Below are positions 27,237 to 35,333 of a stretch of 64,000 nt of DNA, in pieces. The DNA comes from Candidatus Microthrix parvicella Bio17-1. Its GTDB lineage: Bacteria; Actinomycetota; Acidimicrobiia; Acidimicrobiales; Microtrichaceae. A program made the translations under genes and the position numbers. The stretch covers positions 1,054,001-1,118,000 of the forward strand of contig NZ_AMPG01000001.1 of assembly GCF_000299415.1 (NCBI RefSeq), given 5' to 3'. The notes under the pieces were generated by a model. That model was not told the origin of the DNA, searched no databases, and was given only the letters and a program-made list of their open reading frames with translations. Each line of letters starts with the position of its first letter. Positions within the stretch are counted from its first letter, which is position 1.

Positions 27237-27770
27237 TCAGCTGTGTCGAAGCCAGGCCAGAAGCAGGCCCACCGGAGTGCTGGCCAGCACAAACCACAAC
27301 ACCGTCAGGTAGCCGATTCGCAACCAACCGCCCGCTGAGCCGTTGGTGAGCACCGACCACAGGAACACCACCAGCGCGGCGATCACAGCCACCCCGCCGA
27401 TGGTGGTCAGCACCGGTGCGGCGGCCAACGTGCCAACGATGGTGAGAACACAGCCAAGGTTCCACAGCGCCAGTTCTGCGATAACCACCAGCGGCGTTGG
27501 GGATGCGCTCGCCATTGCGGCCTGTCCGACCCCAAGCGACAACTGCGCGACTCCGGCAACCAGGACGAGGAACGCCGCCACCCACGGGCCCTGCTCAAAC
27601 CCGGTGGGGCGGGAGACGGCAGCCACCACCCCACCGGCCAGGATCGAGGCCGAACCCAACCAAGCAAACGGCAGTCCGCTGCGCCAGGCCACCGGTAACA
27701 CCAGAACATCGCCGGTCGCCTGATCCGAGTCGGGGGAAGCGTCCGAACTCGCTGTCGTGGAAAGAGTCAT
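27237..27770 (-). CDS. Polytopic membrane protein, unknown function
   Basis: A 177-residue protein with a ~25-residue polar Ser/Asp-rich N-terminus and about five hydrophobic segments (around LPFAWLGSASILAGGVVAAV, WVAAFLVLVAGVAQLSLGV, LVVIAELALWNLGCVLTIVG, GGVAVIAALVVFLWSVL and IGYLTVLWFVLASTPVGLLL). I recognise no family. ATG at 27770. It converges with the encapsulin gene (39 bases between stops) and has no operon partner; the methyltransferase upstream on the same strand ends 55 bases away. Confidence 0.7.
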   Translation of the reverse strand: MTLSTTASSDASPDSDQATGDVLVLPVAWRSGLPFAWLGSASILAGGVVAAVSRPTGFEQGPWVAAFLVLVAGVAQLSLGVGQAAMASASPTPLVVIAELALWNLGCVLTIVGTLAAAPVLTTIGGVAVIAALVVFLWSVLTNGSAGGWLRIGYLTVLWFVLASTPVGLLLAWLRHS

Positions 27771-27825
27771 GGGAATATTCTAGTGACGGAAGGATAAATG
27801 ACCGGACGTCACAGAACGCCGCAGG

Positions 27826-28467
27826 TCAGGCCGCCTGATCGGCGGTCGGAGGCGATGACGACACCGCCCGACCGAGCACGGAGATCAAAAAGTCTGACGC
27901 TGCGGTGAACGGACGGAGGTCCCAGGTTCCAAACGCCAAGGTCTCCGCCAGGTGCGCCTCCTCGGCATGACGGCGAAACTCCTCAAACTCGTAGCCGCGA
28001 TCGGCGCCGAAGCCCACCACCAGCCGACCCCCCTCTGCCAGGTGTCGGCCCAGATGCACGAGCACCTGGCCCCGCGTGCTGGGCGCCAGAAACGTCATCA
28101 CGTTGCCGGCGCACAGAATTGCGTCAAAACCCCCCGCGACCCCGCGAGCCTCCAGATCCAGTTCTGCCAGGTCGCCCACCAGCCAGGTCGCCGACGGGCA
28201 CACTCGCTGGGCCTCGGCGATCAACACCGGATCGACGTCCACGCCGACGACCTGATGGCCCAGCGCCACCAACTGCGAACCGACCCGTCCAGGTCCACAA
28301 CCTGCGTCGAGAACGCGCGCTCCTCGCGGCACCATGGCATCGGCAAAACGAGCCTCGCCGGCCAGGTCCCTCCCCTCCTCCGCCATCTTGGCGAAGCGAT
28401 CGATGTACCGCTGGGAGTGGGTTGGGTCTGCGTCGGTGATCTCGACCCACTTGCTGGTTTCAACCAT
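27826..28467 (-). CDS. Class I SAM-dependent methyltransferase
   Basis: A 213-residue Rossmann-type methyltransferase. Motif I VLDAGCGPGRVG is at residues ~53-64, motif II VVGVDVDP follows, motif III is in WLVGDLAELD, and post-II FDAILCAGNVMTFL. The HLAEGGRLVVGFG strand completes the core. The substrate is not evident; small proteins of this type methylate various metabolites. ATG at 28467. It is divergent from the DUF2231 gene. Confidence 0.88.
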   Translation of the reverse strand: MVETSKWVEITDADPTHSQRYIDRFAKMAEEGRDLAGEARFADAMVPRGARVLDAGCGPGRVGSQLVALGHQVVGVDVDPVLIAEAQRVCPSATWLVGDLAELDLEARGVAGGFDAILCAGNVMTFLAPSTRGQVLVHLGRHLAEGGRLVVGFGADRGYEFEEFRRHAEEAHLAETLAFGTWDLRPFTAASDFLISVLGRAVSSSPPTADQAA

Positions 28468-28572
28468 GGTGCCAGTGCCTCAATCGGGTGCGTTGGTATC
28501 CGGTCGGCGACCGCTGCCTCCAAGCTAGATCCTCAAGGCCGTCACCAGCACCGCACAACCCGTCGACATCCA

Positions 28573-28612
28573 TTCTAAAATCACTTTACATTCTTGTTAG
28601 AAAGGGTACTCT
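28573..28612 (+). promoter_or_regulatory. Possible promoter of the DUF2231 gene with TTCTAA/TTAGAA repeat
   Basis: TTTACA (28585-28590), 16 bases, TACTCT (28607-28612) resemble -35 and -10 boxes. TTCTAA (28573-28578) and TTAGAA (28597-28602) form an inverted repeat around the -35 box, within an AT-rich stretch that contrasts with its surroundings. GAAGGAG precedes the ATG at 28689, leaving a ~70-base leader. Confidence 0.4.
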
Positions 28613-28688
28613 GAAGGCAGCACAACAAGGACACCCGGCCAAACCGAGCGTGCCAATTCAAAACTCAGCTGAAGAAGGAGCGTGTGCC

Positions 28689-29255
28689 ATGAAGAAGTTT
28701 TCGTTCGCGCCAACACTGACCCTGAAGGGCCGGAAGTTCAAAGGACCCCGCGGCTGGTCGGGCAAACCGAGCCACCCGCCCCTGACCGACATCCCCATCG
28801 CTGCGTACATCATCGCAGCGGGCTTCGACGTCGTCTCAACCGCCGTCGGCGACGACACCGGCTGGGCGGCGGAACTCTGGCACGCTGGCACCTGGCTGTT
28901 CATCGCCGGAGCCGCCGTGTCGGTGTTCGCAGCGCTCACCGGCCTGGCCGATGCCCGAGACTCATCCGAGGCGGGCACCCAGGCCCGACGGACGATCAAC
29001 GCCCACGCCGGGATCATGATCACCGTCACGGTGCTGGCGTTGGCAAACTTGGCGTGGCGCCTGAGCCAGTACAACACCGCGACCGCCACACCCGCCGCCA
29101 TCGCCGTGCTTTCGGTGGTGATTGCAGCACTGGTGTCGGTCGGCGCCACCTTCGGCGGTGCCTTGGTCTTTGAGTACGGCTTCAACGTGGAGACCGCCGG
29201 CGATCACCCCGTGTGGCATCAGTCCGAGGACGATGTCTTCCCCGGCGAGGACTGA
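28689..29255 (+). CDS. DUF2231 membrane protein
   Basis: A 188-residue protein with four transmembrane segments. The N-terminal KPSHPPLTDIPIAAYIIAAGFDV is the hallmark of DUF2231 proteins (H-P-x2-x-x-P start of helix 1), followed by helices around WLFIAGAAVSVFAALTGLAD, HAGIMITVTVLALANLAW and AIAVLSVVIAALVSVGATFGGALVFEYG. Some relatives bind heme or accompany redox membrane systems; function here is unknown. ATG preceded by GAAGGAG. Its last 37 bases overlap the 3' end of the converging dioxygenase gene. Confidence 0.85.
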   Translation: MKKFSFAPTLTLKGRKFKGPRGWSGKPSHPPLTDIPIAAYIIAAGFDVVSTAVGDDTGWAAELWHAGTWLFIAGAAVSVFAALTGLADARDSSEAGTQARRTINAHAGIMITVTVLALANLAWRLSQYNTATATPAAIAVLSVVIAALVSVGATFGGALVFEYGFNVETAGDHPVWHQSEDDVFPGED

Positions 29256-30307
29256 ACGACCGTGCCCGTGGAAGCGTACCGAGCCATCAGGTTGGGGTAG
29301 CTGCGTGCGAAGTAGTTCCACAGCTGTTCGCCGTAGGTATCGGGCCGATGTCGGCTGGCCATGTCGGCCACACCGGCATCGGTCTCGTCGCGCTGGGCCA
29401 TGAACCCGGCGCTCACGTGCCGCTCGCTTGCGGCCACCGTTGCCGCGAACGACTCGTCGAGCGGCAGCGGGTCCAGCCGGGCATCAAGCGACGGGCCGTG
29501 AAAATAGGCGGCGGAACGACGCCGTCGGGGCGCAATCACCCGGTGGGCGGTGGCCACGAAGTAGTTGCCGGTCATGGCCTGCAACAGTTCCCCCAGGTTG
29601 ACCACCAGGCCATCTGGATGGGGCGGCACGTCCACCCACTCCCCCGCCGAATTCTGCACCTGTAACCCAGGCACCTCACCGGTGGCCAGCAAGGTGAGAA
29701 ACCCTGTGTCGTGGTGGGCGTTGACCCCGGCCTGTCCCTGCGGCGTGGGCGGATAATTGATCAGCTTGGTCAGCGACATCGGGGTGTCGCCGAAATAGGT
29801 CACCAGGTGATCCTCCGAAAGCCCCAACCCCATGGACAGCAGACCGAGCAGATCGTTCGCCAACGCACCGAGTTCATCAAACCATCGCCCCATCACCCGA
29901 CGGCTTCCGGGGAGCAGTTCCTCGGGCATCCACTGGTTGGGGCCCAGCAGGTTGAGATAGGCAGGCCCGTCGCCCTGGTGTTCTGGCCACTCGGACCACA
30001 GGTCGATCTGCTCGCGGATGTCACGTCGATTGTTGGTCTGCTCGGCGCCGACGGCCTCCCAACCCCGAAAGTGCGGCGAGCGCGCCTTGTCGATCAGCGC
30101 CTTGTTGTCTGCCGGAAGTGCAAAGAACCGGTCCATCAGCGTGAACACGTCGTCGATCGTCGAGGACCCGAGCCCGTGCCCGGTGACGACGACAAACCCG
30201 ATCTCGTGACAGATCCCGCGCAGATGCTCGGCCAGTGCCCGCCGCTCGGCTTCATCACCGGCTCGGCCGGACAGGTCGACGATGGGGACGTGGGTGAAGT
30301 CGGACAT
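29219..30307 (-). CDS. Isopenicillin N synthase-like 2-oxoglutarate/Fe(II) dioxygenase
   Basis: A 362-residue member of the IPNS/2OG-dioxygenase family. N-terminal DIOX_N reads IPIVDLSG-like (VPIVDLSGRAGDE) and CHEIGFVVVTGHGL. The iron triad is His and Asp in AHHDTGFLTLL and the distal His in ATAHRVIAP; RRRSAAYF supplies the 2OG-binding R-x-S. Family members oxidise diverse small molecules (pteridines, flavonoids, plant hormones). ATG at 30307. It is divergent from the ArsR gene and its 3' end overlaps the DUF2231 gene by 37 bases. Confidence 0.9.
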   Translation of the reverse strand: MSDFTHVPIVDLSGRAGDEAERRALAEHLRGICHEIGFVVVTGHGLGSSTIDDVFTLMDRFFALPADNKALIDKARSPHFRGWEAVGAEQTNNRRDIREQIDLWSEWPEHQGDGPAYLNLLGPNQWMPEELLPGSRRVMGRWFDELGALANDLLGLLSMGLGLSEDHLVTYFGDTPMSLTKLINYPPTPQGQAGVNAHHDTGFLTLLATGEVPGLQVQNSAGEWVDVPPHPDGLVVNLGELLQAMTGNYFVATAHRVIAPRRRRSAAYFHGPSLDARLDPLPLDESFAATVAASERHVSAGFMAQRDETDAGVADMASRHRPDTYGEQLWNYFARSYPNLMARYASTGTVVQSSPGKTSSSD

Positions 30308-30418
30308 TGCCCTCCCGCGTGGCCGGGTTTCAATGGATTGGCCAATCTACGTGCCGACCGAGTGCCGACCTCCACCGTTCCAGCGACATGAAGGTGCGGC
30401 GGCCCACACCAACGAGGG

Positions 30419-30447
30419 TTGACCATCCACCAACGGCCTGCCATCCT
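30419..30447 (+). promoter_or_regulatory. Possible promoter of the arsR-CDF operon
   Basis: TTGACC (30419-30424), a 17-base spacer and CATCCT (30442-30447) fit a -35/-10 pair with a near-consensus -35 and weak -10, ending 16 bases before the chosen ATG. A metal sensor would be expected to bind here, but I find no clear 12-2-12 palindrome. Confidence 0.35.
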
Positions 30448-30463
30448 CACAGATGTGAAGACG

Positions 30464-30865
30464 ATGACAACTGCAACCGACCTGCACTCCGACGGCTGCC
30501 AGGTTCGCATGGTCGACCCCGACCGGGTGGCCACCACCAAGGAGTTCCTCATCAACTCCGCCGAGGCCCGACGATTGGCTGACGGATTCAAGTTGCTGGG
30601 CGAGCCCAGCCGGCTTCGCATCCTCTACGCACTGTACGAAGCAGACGAGCTCTGCGTGTGCGACCTGGCGGCAGCGGTGGGGGTGACCGAAACGGTTGTG
30701 TCGCACTCGATGCGGCTGCTGCGCGCAGCAGGCATCGTGGCCAACCGACGTGACGGTCGCGTGGTCTATTACCGGCTCGATGACGCCCACGTGCGCATGC
30801 TGCTCCAGGTGTCCCGTGCCCACGACGCCCACCGGCCCGGCGCCGACGCTGAGGCCGTTGTTTGA
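30464..30865 (+). CDS. ArsR/SmtB family metal-sensing repressor
   Basis: A 133-residue winged-helix repressor. Two metal-site signatures are present together. ELCVCDLA (Cys64, Cys66) in the DNA-binding region plus N-terminal Cys12 resembles the CadC alpha-3N thiolate site. In helix 5, Asp107-x-His109 ... His120-x2-His123 matches the SmtB/CzrA zinc site spacing exactly. The DNA-reading helix is VTETVVSHSMRLLR. It should derepress the downstream CDF exporter on binding Zn, Cd or Pb. The stop overlaps that gene by one base (TGATG). ATG at 30464 chosen over an upstream TTG/GTG. Confidence 0.93.
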   Translation: MTTATDLHSDGCQVRMVDPDRVATTKEFLINSAEARRLADGFKLLGEPSRLRILYALYEADELCVCDLAAAVGVTETVVSHSMRLLRAAGIVANRRDGRVVYYRLDDAHVRMLLQVSRAHDAHRPGADAEAVV

Positions 30866-31788
30866 TGGGCGGCGACGGTCACAACCACGGGGCCGGGGCG
30901 CTGCGCGCCGGTGCCCGCCACCAGAAGCGGCTGATGATCGCCTTCGCCCTGATCGCCGCGTTTTTCGTGGTCGAAGCCGTCGGCGGCATACTCACCAACT
31001 CGTTGGCCCTGCTGTCCGACGCCGGGCACATGCTGACCGACGTCGTGGGGTTGGGCATGGCGTTGGCGGCGATCCAGCTGGCCAACAACCACGCTCGCAA
31101 GCAGGAGATCAGCCAGCATTCGTTTGGGCTGTACCGCCTGGAGATCCTGGCGGCGTTCGTCAATGCCCTGCTGCTGTTCGGCGTGGCGATCTACGTCTTG
31201 ATCGAGGCGCTCCGTCGCTTCACCGGCACCCCGGAGGTACTCGGCATTCCAATGCTGATCGTGGCGACGCTGGGCCTGGCGGTCAACCTGGTGGCGTTTG
31301 TCCTGCTGAGGGAGGGTGCCTCCGAGAGCCTCAACGTGGAGGGTGCCTACCTGGAGGTGCTGGCCGACACGATCGGCTCGGTGGGGGTCATCGTCGCCGC
31401 ACTCCTGCTGCAACTCTTCGGCTGGACCTGGGTGGACCCGGTGATCGGCGCCGCCATCGGCCTTTGGATACTGCCCCGCACCTGGCGGTTGGGGGGCCAG
31501 GCCGTGCGGATTTTGCTACAGGCGGCCCCGCCCGAGATCGACCTGGCGGAGGTCGGCGAACGCTTGGCCGCCATCCCCGGGGTCATCGACGTGCACGACC
31601 TGCACGTGTGGACCCTGACGTCCGAGATGGAGAACGCGTCAGTGCACCTGGTGGTGGAGTCGACCGACGATTCCCATGACGTGCTCGACCGGGCACGGAG
31701 CCTGCTCCAGCAGCGCTATGGCATCGGCCACGCCACCCTGCAGGTGGAGCCGGCCGACCACGAGGGATGCGACGAGCTGGCCTGGTAG
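30865..31788 (+). CDS. Cation diffusion facilitator (CzcD/ZitB-like) metal exporter
   Basis: A 307-residue CDF transporter that exports Zn2+/Cd2+ from the cytoplasm in exchange for protons. It has six membrane helices; metal-site residues are in LLSDAGHMLTDV (helix 2, H-x3-D) and YLEVLADTIGSVG (helix 5). A short His-containing N-terminus (GDGHNHGAG) precedes them. The C-terminal cytoplasmic domain contains VHDLHVWTLTSEMENASVHLVV, typical of CzcD. It overlaps the ArsR-type sensor and converges with the znuB gene of the importer. Confidence 0.95.
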   Translation: MGGDGHNHGAGALRAGARHQKRLMIAFALIAAFFVVEAVGGILTNSLALLSDAGHMLTDVVGLGMALAAIQLANNHARKQEISQHSFGLYRLEILAAFVNALLLFGVAIYVLIEALRRFTGTPEVLGIPMLIVATLGLAVNLVAFVLLREGASESLNVEGAYLEVLADTIGSVGVIVAALLLQLFGWTWVDPVIGAAIGLWILPRTWRLGGQAVRILLQAAPPEIDLAEVGERLAAIPGVIDVHDLHVWTLTSEMENASVHLVVESTDDSHDVLDRARSLLQQRYGIGHATLQVEPADHEGCDELAW

Positions 31789-31817
31789 CCCGCAACCGAC
31801 CGCCACCGCCAACTCTC

Positions 31818-31830
31818 GGCCGGTACGGCC
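31818..31830. terminator. Small hairpin between converging CDF and znuB genes
   Basis: GGCCG-GTA-CGGCC forms a 5-bp GC stem in the 61-base gap between the two stop codons. There is no T-run. It may serve as a weak bidirectional terminator. Confidence 0.3.
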
Positions 31831-31849
31831 CCCGAATCGGTCAGGCCCC

Positions 31850-32686
31850 TCAGTGATGCCCGATGGCGAGACGACCCCGTATCGACGATCCCGAGGCCAC
31901 GAAAACCACGGCGAACAAGCCCGCGCCGACCAGCACGATGGCCGGGCCGGACTGAATGTCCAGGTGATAACTCACGTTCATGCCCACGAACCCGGTGGCC
32001 GAGCCGATGACGGTGGCCAGCACGAGTAACCGGCTGAAGCTGTTGGTGAGCATTCGGGCCACCGTGGCCGGAATAACCAGTGCGGCGGCGATCAGCGTCA
32101 CCCCGAGCACCTGCATGGTGGCCAGGATGGTTGCAGCCAGCACCACCATGAGCGCCGCATCGATGCGAGCGGTGGGCAACCCGGACGCCGTGGCCACCTC
32201 CGGGTCGAACGTCGTGAAAAGGAGCGGGCGATAGAACACGAAGACCAGCGCTCCAACCACCGCGAACAGTGCTGCGATGCCCCACACCTGGGCGGGCTCA
32301 ACACCAAGGATGCTGCCGAAGAGCGCCGCATCGAAGCTTTGCCCCTGGCGTCCAAACACGGCGAACAACGCCAGTCCCAGCGCGAACGAAGCGGTGGTGA
32401 TCACACCGATTGCAGCATCGGCCCCAATCACCCGTCGGCGTGTGACCCCATTGATCATCAGCGCCGAGGCGATGCCCCACGCGCCCGCACCCAACACAAA
32501 GTTGACGCCCAACAGCGCGCTGGCGGCGAACCCGCCAAATATGGCGTGCGACAGGCCATGGCCGATGTAGCTCATGCCCTTCAACACGACGAAGGCACCG
32601 ACCAGACCACACAGCCCTCCCGCCAGGGTGGCCACCATCACGCCGTTGCGGAAGAACTCAAACTGATAGGGCCCCAGCAGGTCCAC
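31850..32686 (-). CDS. znuB: Metal ABC transporter permease (ZnuB/MntB-type)
   Basis: A 278-residue permease of the ABC-3 family with about eight to nine membrane helices. Family signatures are VGAFVVLKGMSYIGHGLSHAIFGG, near the N-terminus, and the DPEVATASGLPTARID segment, which contacts the ATPase. It imports Zn2+ or Mn2+ with the ATPase and binding protein upstream in the same transcript. GTG start at 32686, three bases after the znuC stop. Metal specificity is inferred from gene context only. Confidence 0.93.
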   Translation of the reverse strand: MDLLGPYQFEFFRNGVMVATLAGGLCGLVGAFVVLKGMSYIGHGLSHAIFGGFAASALLGVNFVLGAGAWGIASALMINGVTRRRVIGADAAIGVITTASFALGLALFAVFGRQGQSFDAALFGSILGVEPAQVWGIAALFAVVGALVFVFYRPLLFTTFDPEVATASGLPTARIDAALMVVLAATILATMQVLGVTLIAAALVIPATVARMLTNSFSRLLVLATVIGSATGFVGMNVSYHLDIQSGPAIVLVGAGLFAVVFVASGSSIRGRLAIGHH

Positions 32687-32689
32687 GGG

Positions 32690-33526
32690 TCAGGCCCCAA
32701 TCCTGTCGATCGGGGCTGCAACCAGTTCGTGGTGCTCAACGACAAAGGGCATGCCGGCGTGTTCGAGCACGTCCATGCGGGCGCCGTAGGTGCGTTCCAG
32801 CACCTCCGCCGTCAGGACGTCGTGCGGGGCACCGGCACCGATCACCTCGGTGTTGAGGCACACCACGTGCGGAAGGTGGGTGGCAATACCGTTGAGATCG
32901 TGGGTGGTCAACACGATGGCGAGCCCGTCTTCGTGCTGATCCCGCGAACTCGGGCCTGGCTGGTTGAGGTCGCGCAGAAGGTGGAGGAACTCGTGACGGG
33001 TGGCGACATCCACCCCCGAGGTCGGCTCATCCATCAGCAAGAGTTCGGGACGGCCGAGTAACGCCCGGGCCACGAACACGCGCTGCTGTTGACCACCGGA
33101 GAGGTGGCGGATGTGGCGATCAGCCAACTCGGCGATCCCAAGGCGGGCCAGCACGGCGTCCACCTCCATGCGTTCGGTGCGATCCGGCCAGGGCGCCCAG
33201 CGCCGAAATCCCCCACCGCTGCGGCGGGCTCTGGCCATCAGCACGCATTCGGCCACCGTGACCGGAAACGACCAGTCCACCGTCTCCACCTGAGGCACGT
33301 ACCCAACACGAACGCCAGGGCGCCGATACACCGAACCCGCCAACGGCTTCACCATGCCCAAGATGGCTTTCAACAACGTGCTCTTACCTGAGCCGGACGG
33401 GCCAACCACGCCGATGAACTCCCCTGCGCCCACGCTCAGGCTGACGTCGGAGAGCACCGGGTCCCCGCCGTATCGACAGCTGACGCCCTCGAGACGGACC
33501 AGTTCGCCCGCTACAGCCGACGTCAT
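32690..33526 (-). CDS. znuC: Metal ABC transporter ATP-binding protein (ZnuC-type)
   Basis: A 278-residue ABC ATPase. Walker A is GPSGSGKST, the Q-loop VGYVPQVE, the signature LSGGQQQRVFVARALLG, and Walker B ELLLMDEPTSGVD, followed by the H-loop LTTHDL. VPQVETVDWSFPVTV is characteristic of Mn/Zn importers. It has a C-terminal extension of ~25 residues. ATG overlaps the binding-protein stop in ATGA and ends 3 bases before znuB. Confidence 0.94.
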   Translation of the reverse strand: MTSAVAGELVRLEGVSCRYGGDPVLSDVSLSVGAGEFIGVVGPSGSGKSTLLKAILGMVKPLAGSVYRRPGVRVGYVPQVETVDWSFPVTVAECVLMARARRSGGGFRRWAPWPDRTERMEVDAVLARLGIAELADRHIRHLSGGQQQRVFVARALLGRPELLLMDEPTSGVDVATRHEFLHLLRDLNQPGPSSRDQHEDGLAIVLTTHDLNGIATHLPHVVCLNTEVIGAGAPHDVLTAEVLERTYGARMDVLEHAGMPFVVEHHELVAAPIDRIGA

Positions 33527-34509
33527 TGCGGGTAGTCGGCCTTGTCCTCAACGCCGTCACCGACCGCCACGGCCTTCAGCGCGGTGGCGTCCCCATCAAG
33601 GGCCTCGGTCATGGTGATGAAGTCGAAGCGCATCAGCCCCATCCACGAGTGCTCTGGTTCGCCGGGCTCGCCGGGCAGGTCGTCGTCGCGCAGCACGTCG
33701 ACGTAGCGAACGTCGGCCTCGCGGCCGATCTGCTTCAGCACCGGGCTGGGAAACACCTCCGACCCGAAGATCGCCGGCACCTTCTCCCGCTTCACCTGCC
33801 CGACCAGCGACGCCACCTCCTTCGGAGTTGGATCCTCAAAGTCCGAGACCTGAATGGCGCCGACAACCTTCCAGTCGTAGGTCTTCGCGAAATAGGCGTA
33901 GGCGTCGTGGTAGGTCAGCAGCCGCCGGTTGGGAATCGTCTTGAACGAGGTGCGCATGGCGGCATCCAACTCGTCGACCTGGGCGGCGAAGCGCTGGTAG
34001 TTGGTGTCGTAATAGTCGGCGTTCTTCGGATCACGCTTCGATACGTCGTCCTTGACGATCTCGGCGTAGCGCTTTGCCAACGGCGGGTCGGTCCACAGAT
34101 GCGGGTTGGGCTTTCCCCCGGAACGCGGGAAGGAGAAGTCATACAGGTACTCACTCTCAGGTATCGCCTGTGTCCCCAACTCCACCACCTCCGCGCCGTC
34201 GGCCAGGTTGGCCTGGGCCAGCTTCTTGGTGGGCTCTTCCAATTGCAACCCGTTCATATACACCACGTCCGCCTTCGACAGCACCTCGGCGGCGCTTGGC
34301 TTCGGTTCAAAGGTGTGGCTGTCGCTGCCCTCCGGAACGATTCCCGTGACCGTTGCCCGATCTCCGACCACGCTGGAAACGATGCTGGTGATCGGTGCCA
34401 CCGTGGTGACGATGACCGGCCTGCCGTCGGTGGCCGTGTCCGACCCCCCGCTGCAGGCCGAAGCCGCCACGACAACCAGAACGGCGAACGCTTGCAGAGT
34501 ACGCAACAT
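33523..34509 (-). CDS. znuA: Metal ABC transporter substrate-binding lipoprotein (ZnuA/MntA-type)
   Basis: A 328-residue cluster A-I binding protein. The signal peptide ends in a lipobox, AASAC, so Cys19 would be lipidated. Metal ligands by position are His65 (GSDSHTFEP), His137 (NPHLWTDP), His201 (LTYHDAYAYF) and an acidic residue near 251-277. The His-rich flexible loop of many Zn-specific ZnuA proteins is absent, so Mn2+ is a real alternative. First gene of the ABC operon; a perfect 7-bp inverted repeat lies just upstream. Confidence 0.92.
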   Translation of the reverse strand: MLRTLQAFAVLVVVAASACSGGSDTATDGRPVIVTTVAPITSIVSSVVGDRATVTGIVPEGSDSHTFEPKPSAAEVLSKADVVYMNGLQLEEPTKKLAQANLADGAEVVELGTQAIPESEYLYDFSFPRSGGKPNPHLWTDPPLAKRYAEIVKDDVSKRDPKNADYYDTNYQRFAAQVDELDAAMRTSFKTIPNRRLLTYHDAYAYFAKTYDWKVVGAIQVSDFEDPTPKEVASLVGQVKREKVPAIFGSEVFPSPVLKQIGREADVRYVDVLRDDDLPGEPGEPEHSWMGLMRFDFITMTEALDGDATALKAVAVGDGVEDKADYPQ

Positions 34510-34521
34510 GCCGTCACGTTA

Positions 34522-34538
34522 CTGCGAATAGTTCGCAG
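34522..34538. promoter_or_regulatory. Inverted repeat upstream of znuA, candidate metalloregulator operator
   Basis: CTGCGAA-TAG-TTCGCAG is a perfect 7-3-7 inverted repeat starting 13 bases before the znuA ATG. Zur sites in actinobacteria have a 7-1-7 layout of different sequence, and DtxR-type MntR sites are longer, so the regulator cannot be named. Position between the start and the TetR gene end (34556) fits a repressor site. Confidence 0.5.
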
Positions 34539-34555
34539 GTGGCACAACTCTGCGT

Positions 34556-35161
34556 CTAGCGAATGGTCAGGGCCGCCTCGAACACCGCAAGAACGTCGGT
34601 CGCCTGATCCTCCGGCGCATGTTCCCCCAACTGCGTCATGGTCATCAGCAGCGACAAGATGATCGACACCAGCCCGGCACCAACCACCGCAGCGTCGATG
34701 TCTGGACGCACCGTGCCCTCGGACTGCTCGACACTCAGCCGGGCCGCCACCGCCTTGCGCAGCTCGGCCAGGGCCGGCAGGTCGACCACCCGATCAAGCA
34801 CATCCGGCTCGTGGTTGGCCAGCACGCGACGGGCCAGCGGGTGGCGACTCACCGACCCCACCAGGCTGAACAGCAACCCGTCCCTCCAGCGATGATCCAC
34901 CGATTCGTCAAAGACGATGGCCATACCTTCGGAGATGGCCGCCGCAGCATCCTCGTCCAGGGCAGCAAGGAACAGCGCCTTTTTGTTGTTGAAGTACGCA
35001 TACGCGGCCGTTCCGCTCACGTTGGCGTCGCGCGCAATATCGGCAACCGACGTACCGCGGAACCCATCTCGGCCAAATCTGACAATGGCGGCCTGCAGGA
35101 TGTCCTGGCGAGTCTGCTCTCCCTTACTCAACGGCGGCGAAGGGAGTCCGGCGGTTGCCAT
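34556..35161 (-). CDS. TetR family transcriptional regulator
   Basis: A ~201-residue TetR repressor. HTH region: ADIARDANVSGTAAYAYFNNKKALF (about residues 40-64), with an unusual AAYAYF recognition helix. The C-terminal domain is of the TetR_C type with RHPLARRVLANHEPDVLDRVVDLP, as seen in several actinobacterial regulators. ATG 35161 is preferred; GTG 35167 is two codons earlier. It lies upstream of znuA on the same strand, but 46 bases and a palindrome separate them; it may control the ceramidase upstream or unrelated genes. Confidence 0.9.
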   Translation of the reverse strand: MATAGLPSPPLSKGEQTRQDILQAAIVRFGRDGFRGTSVADIARDANVSGTAAYAYFNNKKALFLAALDEDAAAAISEGMAIVFDESVDHRWRDGLLFSLVGSVSRHPLARRVLANHEPDVLDRVVDLPALAELRKAVAARLSVEQSEGTVRPDIDAAVVGAGLVSIILSLLMTMTQLGEHAPEDQATDVLAVFEAALTIR

Positions 35162-35258
35162 GACCACGACCCTACAACGGGTGAGTGCGTCACTAAATCT
35201 CTCGGATATCGACCGGTGATGCAGCCTGATTTCAGGTGCGAATCACCCGGGTCTCGCG

Positions 35259-35306
35259 CTCGCTTCCCAGCGAGGATGTGGCCCTCGGTTGGCGCTTCAG
35301 CCAACC
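35259..35306. terminator. Two hairpins between ceramidase and TetR genes
   Basis: CTCGCT-TCCC-AGCGAG (35259-35274) and GGTTGGC-GCTTCA-GCCAACC (35287-35306) are perfect stems of 6 and 7 bp in the gap after the ceramidase stop (minus strand). Neither is followed by a T-run, so if they terminate transcription it would be in the U-less manner proposed for GC-rich actinobacteria. Confidence 0.4.
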
Positions 35307-35333
35307 TGCCGAAGGACAGCCTGCGCCTCGCGG

